The translations under genes and the position numbers were made by a program. A stretch of 64,000 bases of DNA from assembly GCF_904066215.1 (NCBI RefSeq), contig NZ_LR880474.1, positions 372,001-436,000 on the forward strand, read 5' to 3'. The notes under the pieces are model-generated. The model did no database searches and was not told the DNA's origin. It saw only the letters and a program-made list of their open reading frames with translations. Positions 43,472 to 51,505 of this stretch are shown in pieces. Source of the DNA: Microbacterium sp. Nx66. GTDB taxonomy: Bacteria; Actinomycetota; Actinomycetes; Actinomycetales; Microbacteriaceae. The number at the start of each line of letters is the position of its first letter. The stretch's first letter is position 1.

Positions 43472-44350
43472 ATGTCGCAGAGCAATGCAGAAGGTGCCGC
43501 GGGCAGCGGTACGACCGAGTCTCCGGGCACCGTCCGGACCGCCGCGCACGAGGCCGCAGGCGTCGCCGACGAGGCGAAGAGTCAGGCGGCGGGCGTCGTC
43601 GAGACCGCGAAGGCCGAGGCCGGTGCCGTCGCCCATGAGGCCAAGGACCAGGTTCGCGACCTGTACCACCAGACGAAGACCGAGCTGTCGGAGCAGGCGG
43701 CGGTGCAGCAGCGCCGTGTCGCGGACGGGCTCCGGTCCGTGGGCGGGGAGCTCGGCACGATGGCCGAGCGCTCGGACGGCGGTGTCGCCGCCGACCTCGT
43801 GCGCCAGGCGTCCACCCGGATCCAGGGCATCGCGGGCTGGATCGGCGACCGCGACCCCGGTTCGCTGCTCACGGAGGTGAAGTCGTACGCACGGGCGAAG
43901 CCCGGCACGTTCATCGCCGTGGCGGCACTCGCCGGTCTCGTCGCCGGGCGGCTGACCAGAGCGCTCTCCGAGGGCGCTGCCGAGTCGGCCTCCTCGGGGT
44001 CGGGTCCCGCCGGGTCCGGCTCTTCGTCGGCCGCAGGGGCGACGGCAGCCGCCGTTCCGCCGCGTCCCGTCGTCCCCGCGGCGACCACGCCCGGGGCGGT
44101 TCCCGGTGGTGCGGGCGCGGCCGGTGTCGCCGGAGGCGCGGGAGTCGCCGAGAACACCACCCTCGGTCAGCCGCCGTTGCCGACCGATGGCACGGTCCCC
44201 GGAGCGCCGGACGGGATGAGCGGTATCGACGCCGGCACCGCGCCGTGGGGCGTCACACCGCACGGCGAGACGGTGGATGACGGGGACACTCCGCTCTACG
44301 ACCGGACGGATGCCGCCACCCGCGGCTCCGATGAAGAGGGACGACCATGA
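43472..44350 (+). CDS. apolipoprotein-like/Ala-rich membrane-associated protein, first of a three-gene envelope operon
   Basis: This 292-residue protein has a long amphipathic helical region rich in A, E, K and Q (about 20-130, with repeats such as AAHEAAGVADEAKSQAAGVVETAK). One hydrophobic helix (GTFIAVAALAGLVAGRLTR, about 144-163) follows, then a low-complexity Gly/Ala/Pro/Ser tail. The helical part resembles late-embryogenesis or apolipoprotein-like heptad proteins. GAGGAAGAACG precedes the ATG. The stop overlaps the next ATG (44347-44350). With the following DUF1469 and DUF3618 genes it forms a unit common in actinobacteria and probably envelope-associated. The function is unknown. Confidence 0.8.
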   Translation: MSQSNAEGAAGSGTTESPGTVRTAAHEAAGVADEAKSQAAGVVETAKAEAGAVAHEAKDQVRDLYHQTKTELSEQAAVQQRRVADGLRSVGGELGTMAERSDGGVAADLVRQASTRIQGIAGWIGDRDPGSLLTEVKSYARAKPGTFIAVAALAGLVAGRLTRALSEGAAESASSGSGPAGSGSSSAAGATAAAVPPRPVVPAATTPGAVPGGAGAAGVAGGAGVAENTTLGQPPLPTDGTVPGAPDGMSGIDAGTAPWGVTPHGETVDDGDTPLYDRTDAATRGSDEEGRP

Positions 44351-44769
44351 CCGACCCCATCCCCACACCTTCGGAGCAGAAGGCCGAGACCACATCTCTC
44401 GGCGATCTGCTCAGCGAGGTCACCACTGATCTGTCGACCCTGATGCGGCAGGAGCTGGAGTTGGCGAAGGCCGAGCTCAAGCAATCGGCCACACGCGCCG
44501 GCCGGGGGGCGGGCATGCTCGGCGGGGCCGGATACGGCGCGCTCATGGCCGTGTTCTTCCTGTCGGTGGCCCTCTGGTGGGCCCTCGGCGCCTATGTCAC
44601 CGGTCTCGGCTGGTCGGCCGTGATCGTCGCCGTCATCTGGGCGGTGATCGCCCTCGTCCTGTTCGTGATGGGACGCAAGCAGTTGAAGAGCATCGAAGGG
44701 GCTCCGCGCACCGTGGACACCCTCAAGCGCATCCCTGATGCGGTGAAGAGGAATGAGGAGAACAAATGA
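44347..44769 (+). CDS. phage-holin-like DUF1469 membrane protein
   Basis: This 140-residue protein of the Phage_holin_3_6/DUF1469 family has an N-terminal amphipathic helix SLGDLLSEVTTDLSTLMRQE leading into LAKAELKQSATRAGRGAG. Two transmembrane helices follow (about 60-85 and 90-112) and a cytoplasmic basic tail. Despite the name, the family is chromosomal and not tied to prophage here. It overlaps both neighbours by four bases, so it is cotranslated with them. A role in membrane or envelope homeostasis is inferred from context only. Confidence 0.88.
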   Translation: MTDPIPTPSEQKAETTSLGDLLSEVTTDLSTLMRQELELAKAELKQSATRAGRGAGMLGGAGYGALMAVFFLSVALWWALGAYVTGLGWSAVIVAVIWAVIALVLFVMGRKQLKSIEGAPRTVDTLKRIPDAVKRNEENK

Positions 44770-45332
44770 GCGATTCACCCGACGCGATCCGCGCCGACAT
44801 CGAGCGGACCCGAGCAGAGTTCGGCAGGGACGTCGACGCTCTCGCCGACAAGGTCACCCCCTCGAAGGTCGTGCACCGGCAGACGCAGAAGATGAAGGGC
44901 GCGGTGCGCTCGGCCGTCGACCGGGTGATGGGCGCCGCCGATGACGCCGGGGACCGGCTGGGGGACGCCTCCTCCTCGGTCGCCGATGCCGGGCGGCACA
45001 CCGTCGCCAAGGCCCAGGGGAATCCGCTGGCGGTGGGCCTCATGGCTTTCGCCGCCGGCCTCGTCGTGGCCGCCGTCATCCCCGCCTCCTCGAAGGAGAA
45101 GGAACTGGCCGAGGACATCAAGGAGAAGGCCCAGCCTCTCGTCGATGAGGCGACCGACGTCGCCAAGACGATCGGACAGGACCTCAAGGAGCCGGCGCAG
45201 GAGGCCTTCGCCGCCGTCAAGGATGAGGCCGCCGGCGCCGCAGCCCACGTCCGTGACGACGCGACCCACGCCGTCGACGAGGTGAAGGGCAGCGCTCAGG
45301 ACGCTCGCGACAACGTCGCAGGCCAGAGCTGA
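44766..45332 (+). CDS. DUF3618-domain protein
   Basis: This is a 188-residue protein. The N-terminal DUF3618 motif is DAIRADIERTRAEFGRDVDALADKVTP, followed by a helical segment, a single transmembrane helix (NPLAVGLMAFAAGLVVAAVI, about 79-98) and a long A/E/D/K-rich amphipathic tail. It is the last gene of the three-gene set and overlaps the DUF1469 gene by four bases. A strong terminator follows. DUF3618 and DUF1469 proteins almost always occur together, but their activity is unknown. Confidence 0.9.
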   Translation: MSDSPDAIRADIERTRAEFGRDVDALADKVTPSKVVHRQTQKMKGAVRSAVDRVMGAADDAGDRLGDASSSVADAGRHTVAKAQGNPLAVGLMAFAAGLVVAAVIPASSKEKELAEDIKEKAQPLVDEATDVAKTIGQDLKEPAQEAFAAVKDEAAGAAAHVRDDATHAVDEVKGSAQDARDNVAGQS

Positions 45333-45354
45333 CCGCACGGAACCCCGTTGCACG

Positions 45355-45386
45355 AGGGCCCGGTCCGATCCGTCGGACCGGGCCCT
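45355..45386. terminator. bidirectional terminator after the DUF3618 operon
   Basis: AGGGCCCGGTCCGA (45355-45368) pairs perfectly with 45373-45386 around the loop TCCG. It lies 22 bases after one stop and 18 bases before the stop of the convergent adhesin gene. Confidence 0.88.
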
Positions 45387-45404
45387 TCGCGTCGCGGGCG
45401 AGCG

Positions 45405-46961
45405 TCAGTTCTCGATGCCGATGCTTCCGGGTGCGGAGTCCGCGTGGGTGGCGGACCGACGGCTGAGCAGGATCCCCGTTGCGAGAGCCAGCACCGCCCC
45501 GGTGGCGAGTCCGATCAGACCGCCGGGGTCGCCGCCGGTGGCCGCGAGGCCCGTGGTCGGCGGCGAGGGTGGTGCCGGCGGCGTCGAGGGTGACGGCGGT
45601 TCCGTCGTGGTCGGCGGCGTGCTCGGGGACGGCGGGGAGAGCGTGGCCGGGTTGGTCAGCTCGACAGCCACGACCGACCCTGCGCCGATCGTGAGCTGTG
45701 CTCCTTCGTCCGTCGTGGTCACGCCGTCGCCGCGGAACTGCGGAGTTCCCCACACGACGCCGGGGATGGCATCCGCGGTGTGCTCGGACAGCGTCACGAC
45801 CGTGCCGACGGGAATCCGCCCGACGCTTCGGTCGGTGCCGTCCACGGGCAGCGTGAGGGTACCGGTGACGGGGCCGTCTGCTCCGGGGTACGAGTAGTCG
45901 ACGGCGAATGTCGCGCCGGCCGGGACGAGGGGTGCGGCCGCGCCCGTGATCCGCTTCGCGACCGAGAAGCCGCCGAGACCGTCGCCTTCGCCGTCGCCTC
46001 CGGCCAGGCTCGCGGTGACGGACGCCGTGGTGGTCGTGAAACTCGACCCGGAGACGGTGTTGCTGAACACCTGTCCGGTGTGCGCGTCTGCGGGCAGGCG
46101 CGTCTGGTACGAGACGCGATAGAGGCGGTCAGGCTCCGCCGGCGCGGCGAAGACCACTGTGAACGAGGAGCTGTCAGTGTCCGGGGTGAAGGCATAGTCC
46201 GACCCGGCTGTGAGGGTGCGGAAGTCTGCGGCATCGAACAGGCCGCCGTTCCAGGCGTCCACGGCGACCGAACCGATCGCCACGGTGCTCGGCAACACGC
46301 TCAGCCCCGGGGTCGCGGTGTCGGAGAGGGTCGGGCGCTCGCCGCTGAGCAGGCGTCCCGGCACCCAGATGTACCACTCGATCGTCCCGTCGGCGGTCTG
46401 CACGCCCGACTTGGTCGCGTCCGTCGGGGCCGGCTCGGAGCGCTGCGGACCGACGCCGCCACCGGGGATCTCCACGGTGATCGGGCCTCCGTCACCGGTG
46501 GTGAAGGTCACGGTGTCGTCTTCCGTGGTCTCCTCCGCCTTCATCTGGAAGAACAGGGTGCCGCGGACGTTGTCGTGCGTGAGGACGTAGTCGCTCAGCG
46601 TGCACGTGATGGCGGTCGCCGCGACGGTGCACGTGCCGACGGTGGCGCCGTCCGGGGCTCGCAGCGGGAAGGACGAGGTGACACCGACGAAGCGGGGCGT
46701 CGTCGGAAAGCTGAGCGAGAAAGTGTCTCCGGGCTGCGCGCTGTCGGGGACGGCCCACGTGGCCTCGAGGCGGAGGGTGTCGTACAGGTGCACCTCACCT
46801 GTCGGCTCCACCACCGTCGCCGAGGTGATGGCGTCCCACTCCGCGGCGTGCGCCGTCGGCGGCACGGCGAGCCCGACCAGCGCAAGGAGGGCGATGGTGC
46901 TGCTCACGCCGACAACGCTCCTCCCCTGTCGTCGCTGCGTTCTCCTCTTCTGCGCGCGCAC
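45405..46961 (-). CDS. LAXTG-anchored surface adhesin with Ig-like and DUF5979-type domains
   Basis: This 518-residue wall protein has a signal peptide at about residues 1-39 (TIALLALVGLAVPPTAHA) and two N-terminal adhesin-type beta-sandwich domains (about 40-175 and 180-325, ClfA/SdrG-like pattern). A DUF5979-type domain follows at about 330-430 (FSVAKRITG, VTLSEHTADAIPGV), then a Pro/Ser/Thr spacer. The sorting signal is LAATG at 472-476, a hydrophobic helix and a short tail with SRRS. LAXTG is the recognition motif of class E sortases. GTG start with GAGAGGTGG. The ligand is unknown. No sortase gene lies in the window. Confidence 0.82.
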   Translation of the reverse strand: MRAQKRRTQRRQGRSVVGVSSTIALLALVGLAVPPTAHAAEWDAITSATVVEPTGEVHLYDTLRLEATWAVPDSAQPGDTFSLSFPTTPRFVGVTSSFPLRAPDGATVGTCTVAATAITCTLSDYVLTHDNVRGTLFFQMKAEETTEDDTVTFTTGDGGPITVEIPGGGVGPQRSEPAPTDATKSGVQTADGTIEWYIWVPGRLLSGERPTLSDTATPGLSVLPSTVAIGSVAVDAWNGGLFDAADFRTLTAGSDYAFTPDTDSSSFTVVFAAPAEPDRLYRVSYQTRLPADAHTGQVFSNTVSGSSFTTTTASVTASLAGGDGEGDGLGGFSVAKRITGAAAPLVPAGATFAVDYSYPGADGPVTGTLTLPVDGTDRSVGRIPVGTVVTLSEHTADAIPGVVWGTPQFRGDGVTTTDEGAQLTIGAGSVVAVELTNPATLSPPSPSTPPTTTEPPSPSTPPAPPSPPTTGLAATGGDPGGLIGLATGAVLALATGILLSRRSATHADSAPGSIGIEN

Positions 46962-47142
46962 TGTCCACCTCTCCTGTTCTTTCCGGGAACCCCGGACACC
47001 GGACCCGCCTGCTTCGGCGATAGACTCTCACATGCGCAGATGATTACGCCACATATGAGGACTGATATTTGCAGATCGCGGCGGGTGAGCCGGGAAGGAG
47101 GCGGCGAGCCGAGTGGTCGGCCGCGGGCGGTAGGCTGTTCGA

Positions 47143-48255
47143 GTGGCTGCCTCCCCCACCAACCCCTATTCCGAAGCCGGCGTCGACACCGCGGCGGGTG
47201 ACCTCGCCGTCGAACTGATGAAGTCCTCCGTCCGTGCCACGCACGGCCCCGAGGTGCTCGGCGGTGTCGGCGGATTCGCCGGCCTGTTCGACGCCAGCGC
47301 ACTGCGGGACTTCCGTCGTCCGCTGCTCGCGACCAGCACCGACGGCGTCGGCACAAAGGTCGCCATCGCGCAGGCCATCGACAAGCACGACACGATCGGC
47401 CAGGACCTCGTCGGCATGGTCGTCGACGACATCGTGGTCGTGGGCGCGAAGCCGCTCTTCATGACCGACTACATCGCCTGTGGCAAGGTCGTCCCCGAGC
47501 GCATCGCGGACATCGTGCGCGGCATCGCGGAGGCGTGCGCGGCGACGGGCACCGCCCTCGTCGGAGGTGAGACGGCGGAGCATCCCGGCCTCCTCGGTCC
47601 GCGCGACTACGACGTCGCCGGGGCGGCGACGGGCGTGGTCGAGGCCGACGCCATCCTCGGCGCCGAGCGCGTGCAGGACGGCGATGCGGTCATCGCGGTC
47701 GCCTCCAGCGGCCTGCACTCCAACGGCTACTCTCTCGTGCGTCACATCATCACCCGCGCCGGGATCTCCTACGGTGACAACGCCGCGGACTTCGGCTCGA
47801 CCTGGGGCGAGGCCCTCCTCGAGCCGACCCGGCTCTACACGCTTCCGCTGCTGCGCCTGATCGAGGCCTCCGGAGGAGTCCACGCCCTGAGCCACGTCAC
47901 CGGCGGGGGCATCGCCGCCAACCTCGCCCGCGTGCTGCCGCAGGGAAGCTGGGTCGAGGTCGACCGCAGCACGTGGTCGCCGAGCCCGGTCTTCCGTGTG
48001 CTGAGCGACATCGCCGGTTCCACGCTCGAGTCCGCCGAGGGCACCTGGAACCTCGGCATCGGATTCCTCGCCGTGGTGGCGGCGGACAAGAAGGACGCTG
48101 CAATCGCGGCGCTGAACGCCGAGGGCATGCCCTCCTGGCAGGTCGGCACGGTGGGCTTCGGCCCGCGTCCGGCCGGCGAATTCGAACAGGGCGCCAAGGG
48201 CGTCGATGGTGGAGCGGTGCGCCTCGTCGGCGCCTACGCGGACGGAGCGAAGTAA
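47143..48255 (+). CDS. purM: phosphoribosylformylglycinamidine cyclo-ligase (AIR synthetase)
   Basis: This 370-residue AIR synthetase closes the imidazole ring of FGAM with ATP, step 5 of purine synthesis. Diagnostic segments are the early SEAGVDTAAGDLAVE, ATSTDGVGTKVAIA, MVVDDIVVVGAKPLFMTDY, VGGETAEHPG and SSGLHSNGYSLVR. The GTG start is supported by TAGGCT (47131-47136), which ends six bases before it, giving a leaderless transcript; no normal ribosome site is present. purF follows six bases after the stop. The order purM-purF is the reverse of the usual purF-purM. Confidence 0.97.
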   Translation: MAASPTNPYSEAGVDTAAGDLAVELMKSSVRATHGPEVLGGVGGFAGLFDASALRDFRRPLLATSTDGVGTKVAIAQAIDKHDTIGQDLVGMVVDDIVVVGAKPLFMTDYIACGKVVPERIADIVRGIAEACAATGTALVGGETAEHPGLLGPRDYDVAGAATGVVEADAILGAERVQDGDAVIAVASSGLHSNGYSLVRHIITRAGISYGDNAADFGSTWGEALLEPTRLYTLPLLRLIEASGGVHALSHVTGGGIAANLARVLPQGSWVEVDRSTWSPSPVFRVLSDIAGSTLESAEGTWNLGIGFLAVVAADKKDAAIAALNAEGMPSWQVGTVGFGPRPAGEFEQGAKGVDGGAVRLVGAYADGAK

Positions 48256-48261
48256 GAGCCC

Positions 48262-49734
48262 ATGTGCGGCATCGTCGGAATGGTGGGCTCTGCCCCGGTC
48301 AATCAGGACATCTACGACGCCCTCCTGCTGCTGCAGCATCGCGGGCAGGACGCGACGGGCATCGCGACCGCCGAGGCGAACGGCGTCATGCACAACGCCA
48401 AGGCTCAGGGGATGGTGCGCGAGGCGTTCCGCACCCGTGACATGCGCGGCCTGCTGGGCAACGTCGGCCTCGGCCACGTCCGCTACGCCACCAAGGGCAC
48501 CGCGTCCAGCGAAGAGGAGATGCAGCCGTTCTACGTGAACGCGCCCTACGGCATCATCCTCATCCACAACGGCAACCTCACGAACACGCGCGAGCTCGCC
48601 GCCGACATGGCACAGCGCGACCGCCGGCACCTGAACTCGTCGAGCGACACCGAGCTGCTGCTCAACGTGCTCGCCGGTGAGCTGCAGACCACGACCTCCA
48701 CGGTCGACCTCGACCCCGACCGGATCTTCGAGGCCGTCGCCCGCACGCATGACCGCATCGAGGGCGCGTACGCCGTGATCGCCGTGATCGCCAACTACGG
48801 CCTGCTCGCGTTCCGGGATCCGTTCGGCATCCGTCCGCTGATCCTGGGTCGTCGCCCTTCGACCGTCGTCGGCGCTGAGGGCAAGGACGAGTGGGTCGTG
48901 GCGAGCGAGTCGCTCGTGCTCGAGAACGGCGACTACGAGGTCGTGCGCGAGGTCGAGCCCGGAGAGGCCGTCTTCATCACGAACGACGGCGAGCTGTTCT
49001 CCCAGCAGTGCGCCACCGCCGCGACGCTCGCACCCTGTGCGTTCGAGTACGTCTACCTCGCCCGTCCGGACTCGGTCATGAACGGCATCTCGGTGTACGA
49101 GTCGCGCCTGCGGATGGGCGACAAGCTCGCCGACACGATCGCGAAGCACGTGCCGATGGACAAGATCGACGTGGTCATGCCGATCCCCGACTCGTCTCGT
49201 CCCGCGGCCATGGAGGTCGCCCGCAAGCTCGGCATCGAGTACCGCGAGGGCTTCTACAAGAACCGCTACGTCGGCCGCACCTTCATCATGCCGGGGCAGG
49301 CGGTGCGCAAGAAGAGCGTCCGCCAGAAGCTCAACGCCATGTCGACGGAGTTCCAGGGCAAGAACGTGCTCCTGATCGACGACTCCATCGTGCGCGGCAC
49401 CACCTCGAAGGAGATCATCCAGATGGCCCGGGATGCCGGAGCCGCCTCGGTGACGTTCGCCTCCGCCGCCCCGCCGGTCCGGCACCCGCACGTGTACGGC
49501 ATCAACATGCCGTCGCGGCACGAGCTCATCGCCCATGGCCGCACGATCCCGGAGATCGCGGAGGAGCTGGGCTGCGACCACCTCGTGTACCAGGAGGTCG
49601 ACGACCTGAAGGCCGCGATCACCGAGGGCTCCGCGCTGGAAGACCTCGACATGAGCTGCTTCGACGGCCGCTACGTCACCGGCACCGTCACCGACGAGTA
49701 CCTCGCCTGGGTGGAGGGGTCGCAGACCTCTTGA
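48262..49734 (+). CDS. purF: amidophosphoribosyltransferase
   Basis: This 490-residue glutamine PRPP amidotransferase catalyses the committed first step of purine synthesis. The mature catalytic Cys directly follows the initiator (MCGIVGMVG), with no propeptide. The glutaminase block LLLQHRGQDATGIAT and the PRPP motif VLLIDDSIVRGTTSKEI complete the identification. Many propeptide-containing PurF proteins bind an iron-sulfur cluster; the lack of a propeptide suggests this one may not. It follows purM by six bases, and its stop overlaps the MFS gene start (TGATG). Confidence 0.97.
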   Translation: MCGIVGMVGSAPVNQDIYDALLLLQHRGQDATGIATAEANGVMHNAKAQGMVREAFRTRDMRGLLGNVGLGHVRYATKGTASSEEEMQPFYVNAPYGIILIHNGNLTNTRELAADMAQRDRRHLNSSSDTELLLNVLAGELQTTTSTVDLDPDRIFEAVARTHDRIEGAYAVIAVIANYGLLAFRDPFGIRPLILGRRPSTVVGAEGKDEWVVASESLVLENGDYEVVREVEPGEAVFITNDGELFSQQCATAATLAPCAFEYVYLARPDSVMNGISVYESRLRMGDKLADTIAKHVPMDKIDVVMPIPDSSRPAAMEVARKLGIEYREGFYKNRYVGRTFIMPGQAVRKKSVRQKLNAMSTEFQGKNVLLIDDSIVRGTTSKEIIQMARDAGAASVTFASAAPPVRHPHVYGINMPSRHELIAHGRTIPEIAEELGCDHLVYQEVDDLKAAITEGSALEDLDMSCFDGRYVTGTVTDEYLAWVEGSQTS

Positions 49735-51056
49735 TGTCCGGGTCCCTGAGCTCGCCGCAGGGCCGACCCCTCTGGCAGGGGCGCGCCCTCGCGTTGATCG
49801 GGATCGTGCTGGTCGCGTTCTCGCTGCGGTCGGCCGTCGCCTCGCTCTCTCCGGTCCTGGACCACGTCGCCGAGGACTTCCCGGTGGCCCCCGTGATCGT
49901 GGGGTTGATCGGCGCCGCTCCGCCCGTGTGCTTCGCGCTGTTCGGGCTGCTGACCCCGCTGTTCGAGCGCCGGTTCGGGCTGGAGCGGATGGCGGTCGCG
50001 GCGATCGTGCTGATGGCGGCGGGCATGCTGCTGCGCGGCCTCGCCCCCGACTCCTGGAGTCTGCTCGCGGCGACCGCGGTCGTGTTCGCCGGCGTGGGGT
50101 CGGGCAACGTCCTGCTGCCGCCGCTGGTCAAGAAGTACTTCGCCGACCGGCTCGGCGTCATGATGACGGCGTACTCCACGACGCTCGCGGTCTCGACCTT
50201 CCTGCCGCCGCTGGTCGCCGTCCCCGTCGCCGACTCGCTCGGGTGGCGGATCTCGCTGGGTATGTGGGGCGTGGTGGCCGCACTCGCCCTCGTGCCGTGG
50301 GTCACGCTGCTGGTGCGCTCCCGCGGTGACGACCGCCCGGTGCCGACGGAGCTCCTGGTCCCTGACCCCACCGACGGCGTGGACGATGTGCGCGACGCGG
50401 TCGCCGCCTCGACGGGGCCGATCACGACACAGTCGGCGAGTCCCCGTGTCTTCGGCCGGCTCTGGCGGCTGCCGCTGGCGTGGGCGCTCGCCCTCGTGTT
50501 CGGCACGTCGTCGACCATGGCCTATGTCGCCTTCGCCTGGCTGCCGACCATCCTCGTGGACCTCGGCGGCGTGACCCCGGCGACGGCCGGCTTCCTGCTC
50601 TCGCTGTTCGCGCTGGTCGGCCTGCCGTGCTCCATGCTCGTGCCGGTGCTGGTCGTGCGGTTCCAGGCGACCCGCCCGCTGTTCTTCGTTGCCGTGGTCG
50701 CCGGCCTCGTCGGGCTCGCCGGCCTGCTGCTCTTCCCGACCGTCGCGCTGCCGCTGTGGGTGGCGATCTTCGGGCTCACCGCGATCATGTTCCCGCTGAG
50801 CCTCGTGCTCCTGAGCATCCGCGCGCGTACGCCGGAGAGCGCCGTCGCCCTCAGCGGCTTCGTGCAGAGCATCGGCTACGCGATCGCGGCGGTGTTCCCG
50901 CTCCTCGTCGGCCTTCTCCACGACACCAGCGGCGGGTGGCAGGTGCCGCTTCTCGTGGTGGCGGGGGTGCTGGTCGTCTCGGTGCCCGCGGGGATCATCG
51001 CCGGTCGCCGCCGCACGATCGAGGACGAGTGGGAGCGGCGTCACGGCCGCTGGTGA
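49734..51056 (+). CDS. MFS transporter, CynX/NimT family
   Basis: This is a 440-residue major facilitator with 12 predicted helices. Landmarks are LVAFSLRSAVASLSPVLDHV in helix 1, SGNVLLPPLVKKYF after helix 4, and RTPESAVALSGFVQSIGYAI in the C-terminal half, all matching the CynX/NimT (cyanate/2-nitroimidazole transporter) group. Its ATG overlaps the purF stop, so it is cotranscribed with purMF. Purine or analogue efflux is therefore conceivable, but no substrate can be deduced. Confidence 0.88.
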   Translation: MSGSLSSPQGRPLWQGRALALIGIVLVAFSLRSAVASLSPVLDHVAEDFPVAPVIVGLIGAAPPVCFALFGLLTPLFERRFGLERMAVAAIVLMAAGMLLRGLAPDSWSLLAATAVVFAGVGSGNVLLPPLVKKYFADRLGVMMTAYSTTLAVSTFLPPLVAVPVADSLGWRISLGMWGVVAALALVPWVTLLVRSRGDDRPVPTELLVPDPTDGVDDVRDAVAASTGPITTQSASPRVFGRLWRLPLAWALALVFGTSSTMAYVAFAWLPTILVDLGGVTPATAGFLLSLFALVGLPCSMLVPVLVVRFQATRPLFFVAVVAGLVGLAGLLLFPTVALPLWVAIFGLTAIMFPLSLVLLSIRARTPESAVALSGFVQSIGYAIAAVFPLLVGLLHDTSGGWQVPLLVVAGVLVVSVPAGIIAGRRRTIEDEWERRHGRW

Positions 51057-51202
51057 CGATCGCTGTCAGAGCGCTCGTCGGTGCGGCGCGGCTGCGCCAG
51101 TACGATCGGATGCGCTGTCCTCCGAAAAGCGGGCAGCCTGGCGTTCCTCTGCGCTGTATGGTGACATGTGAAATGTCAGTCGTTAGTGACGACGGAGGAC
51201 TC

Positions 51203-51505
51203 ATGACGCAATCGGTTCTCTCAACGCGTGAAGATGTGGGAGTCGCGCCAGCGAGGGTGCGGAGATGGGCGATGCTCGTGCTCGCACTGGCTTACATCGC
51301 GTTCGCAACGTACTACTATCTCGGACCGGCAAAACCGACAAACGACGTCGTCGTCGTGGGGCTCTCTGTCTTGTGGAGTGCATGGCTCGGCATGCTGTTG
51401 GTGACGCTGATCGCTCGGCCGCGGACACGTGCCGACCGACTGGCAGGCACTGCGGCACCGATGTTCATCGTTGTCGCAGGGGCTTTGAGCTTTCTGGCGT
51501 CGTGA
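51203..51505 (+). CDS. small three-helix membrane protein
   Basis: This is a 100-residue protein with hydrophobic helices at about 24-41 (MLVLALAYIAFATYYYL), 47-68 (VVVGLSVLWSAWLGMLLVTL) and 84-99. I do not recognise the family. GACGGAGGACTC gives a strong ribosome site for the ATG at 51203, against weaker upstream ATGs. Base composition is visibly less GC-rich than the neighbours. The last 41 bases overlap the end of the convergent lacI gene, which is unusual here. The function is unknown. Confidence 0.65.
   Translation: MTQSVLSTREDVGVAPARVRRWAMLVLALAYIAFATYYYLGPAKPTNDVVVVGLSVLWSAWLGMLLVTLIARPRTRADRLAGTAAPMFIVVAGALSFLAS

Noticed and set aside
42026..44395. 789-codon minus-strand open frame spanning htaA end to the Ala-rich gene
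   Set aside because: It runs through a terminator, several start sites and three real genes, with no recognisable motif.
44347..44769. Prophage holin
   Set aside because: The DUF1469 family is chromosomal; no lysin, capsid or integrase genes are nearby.
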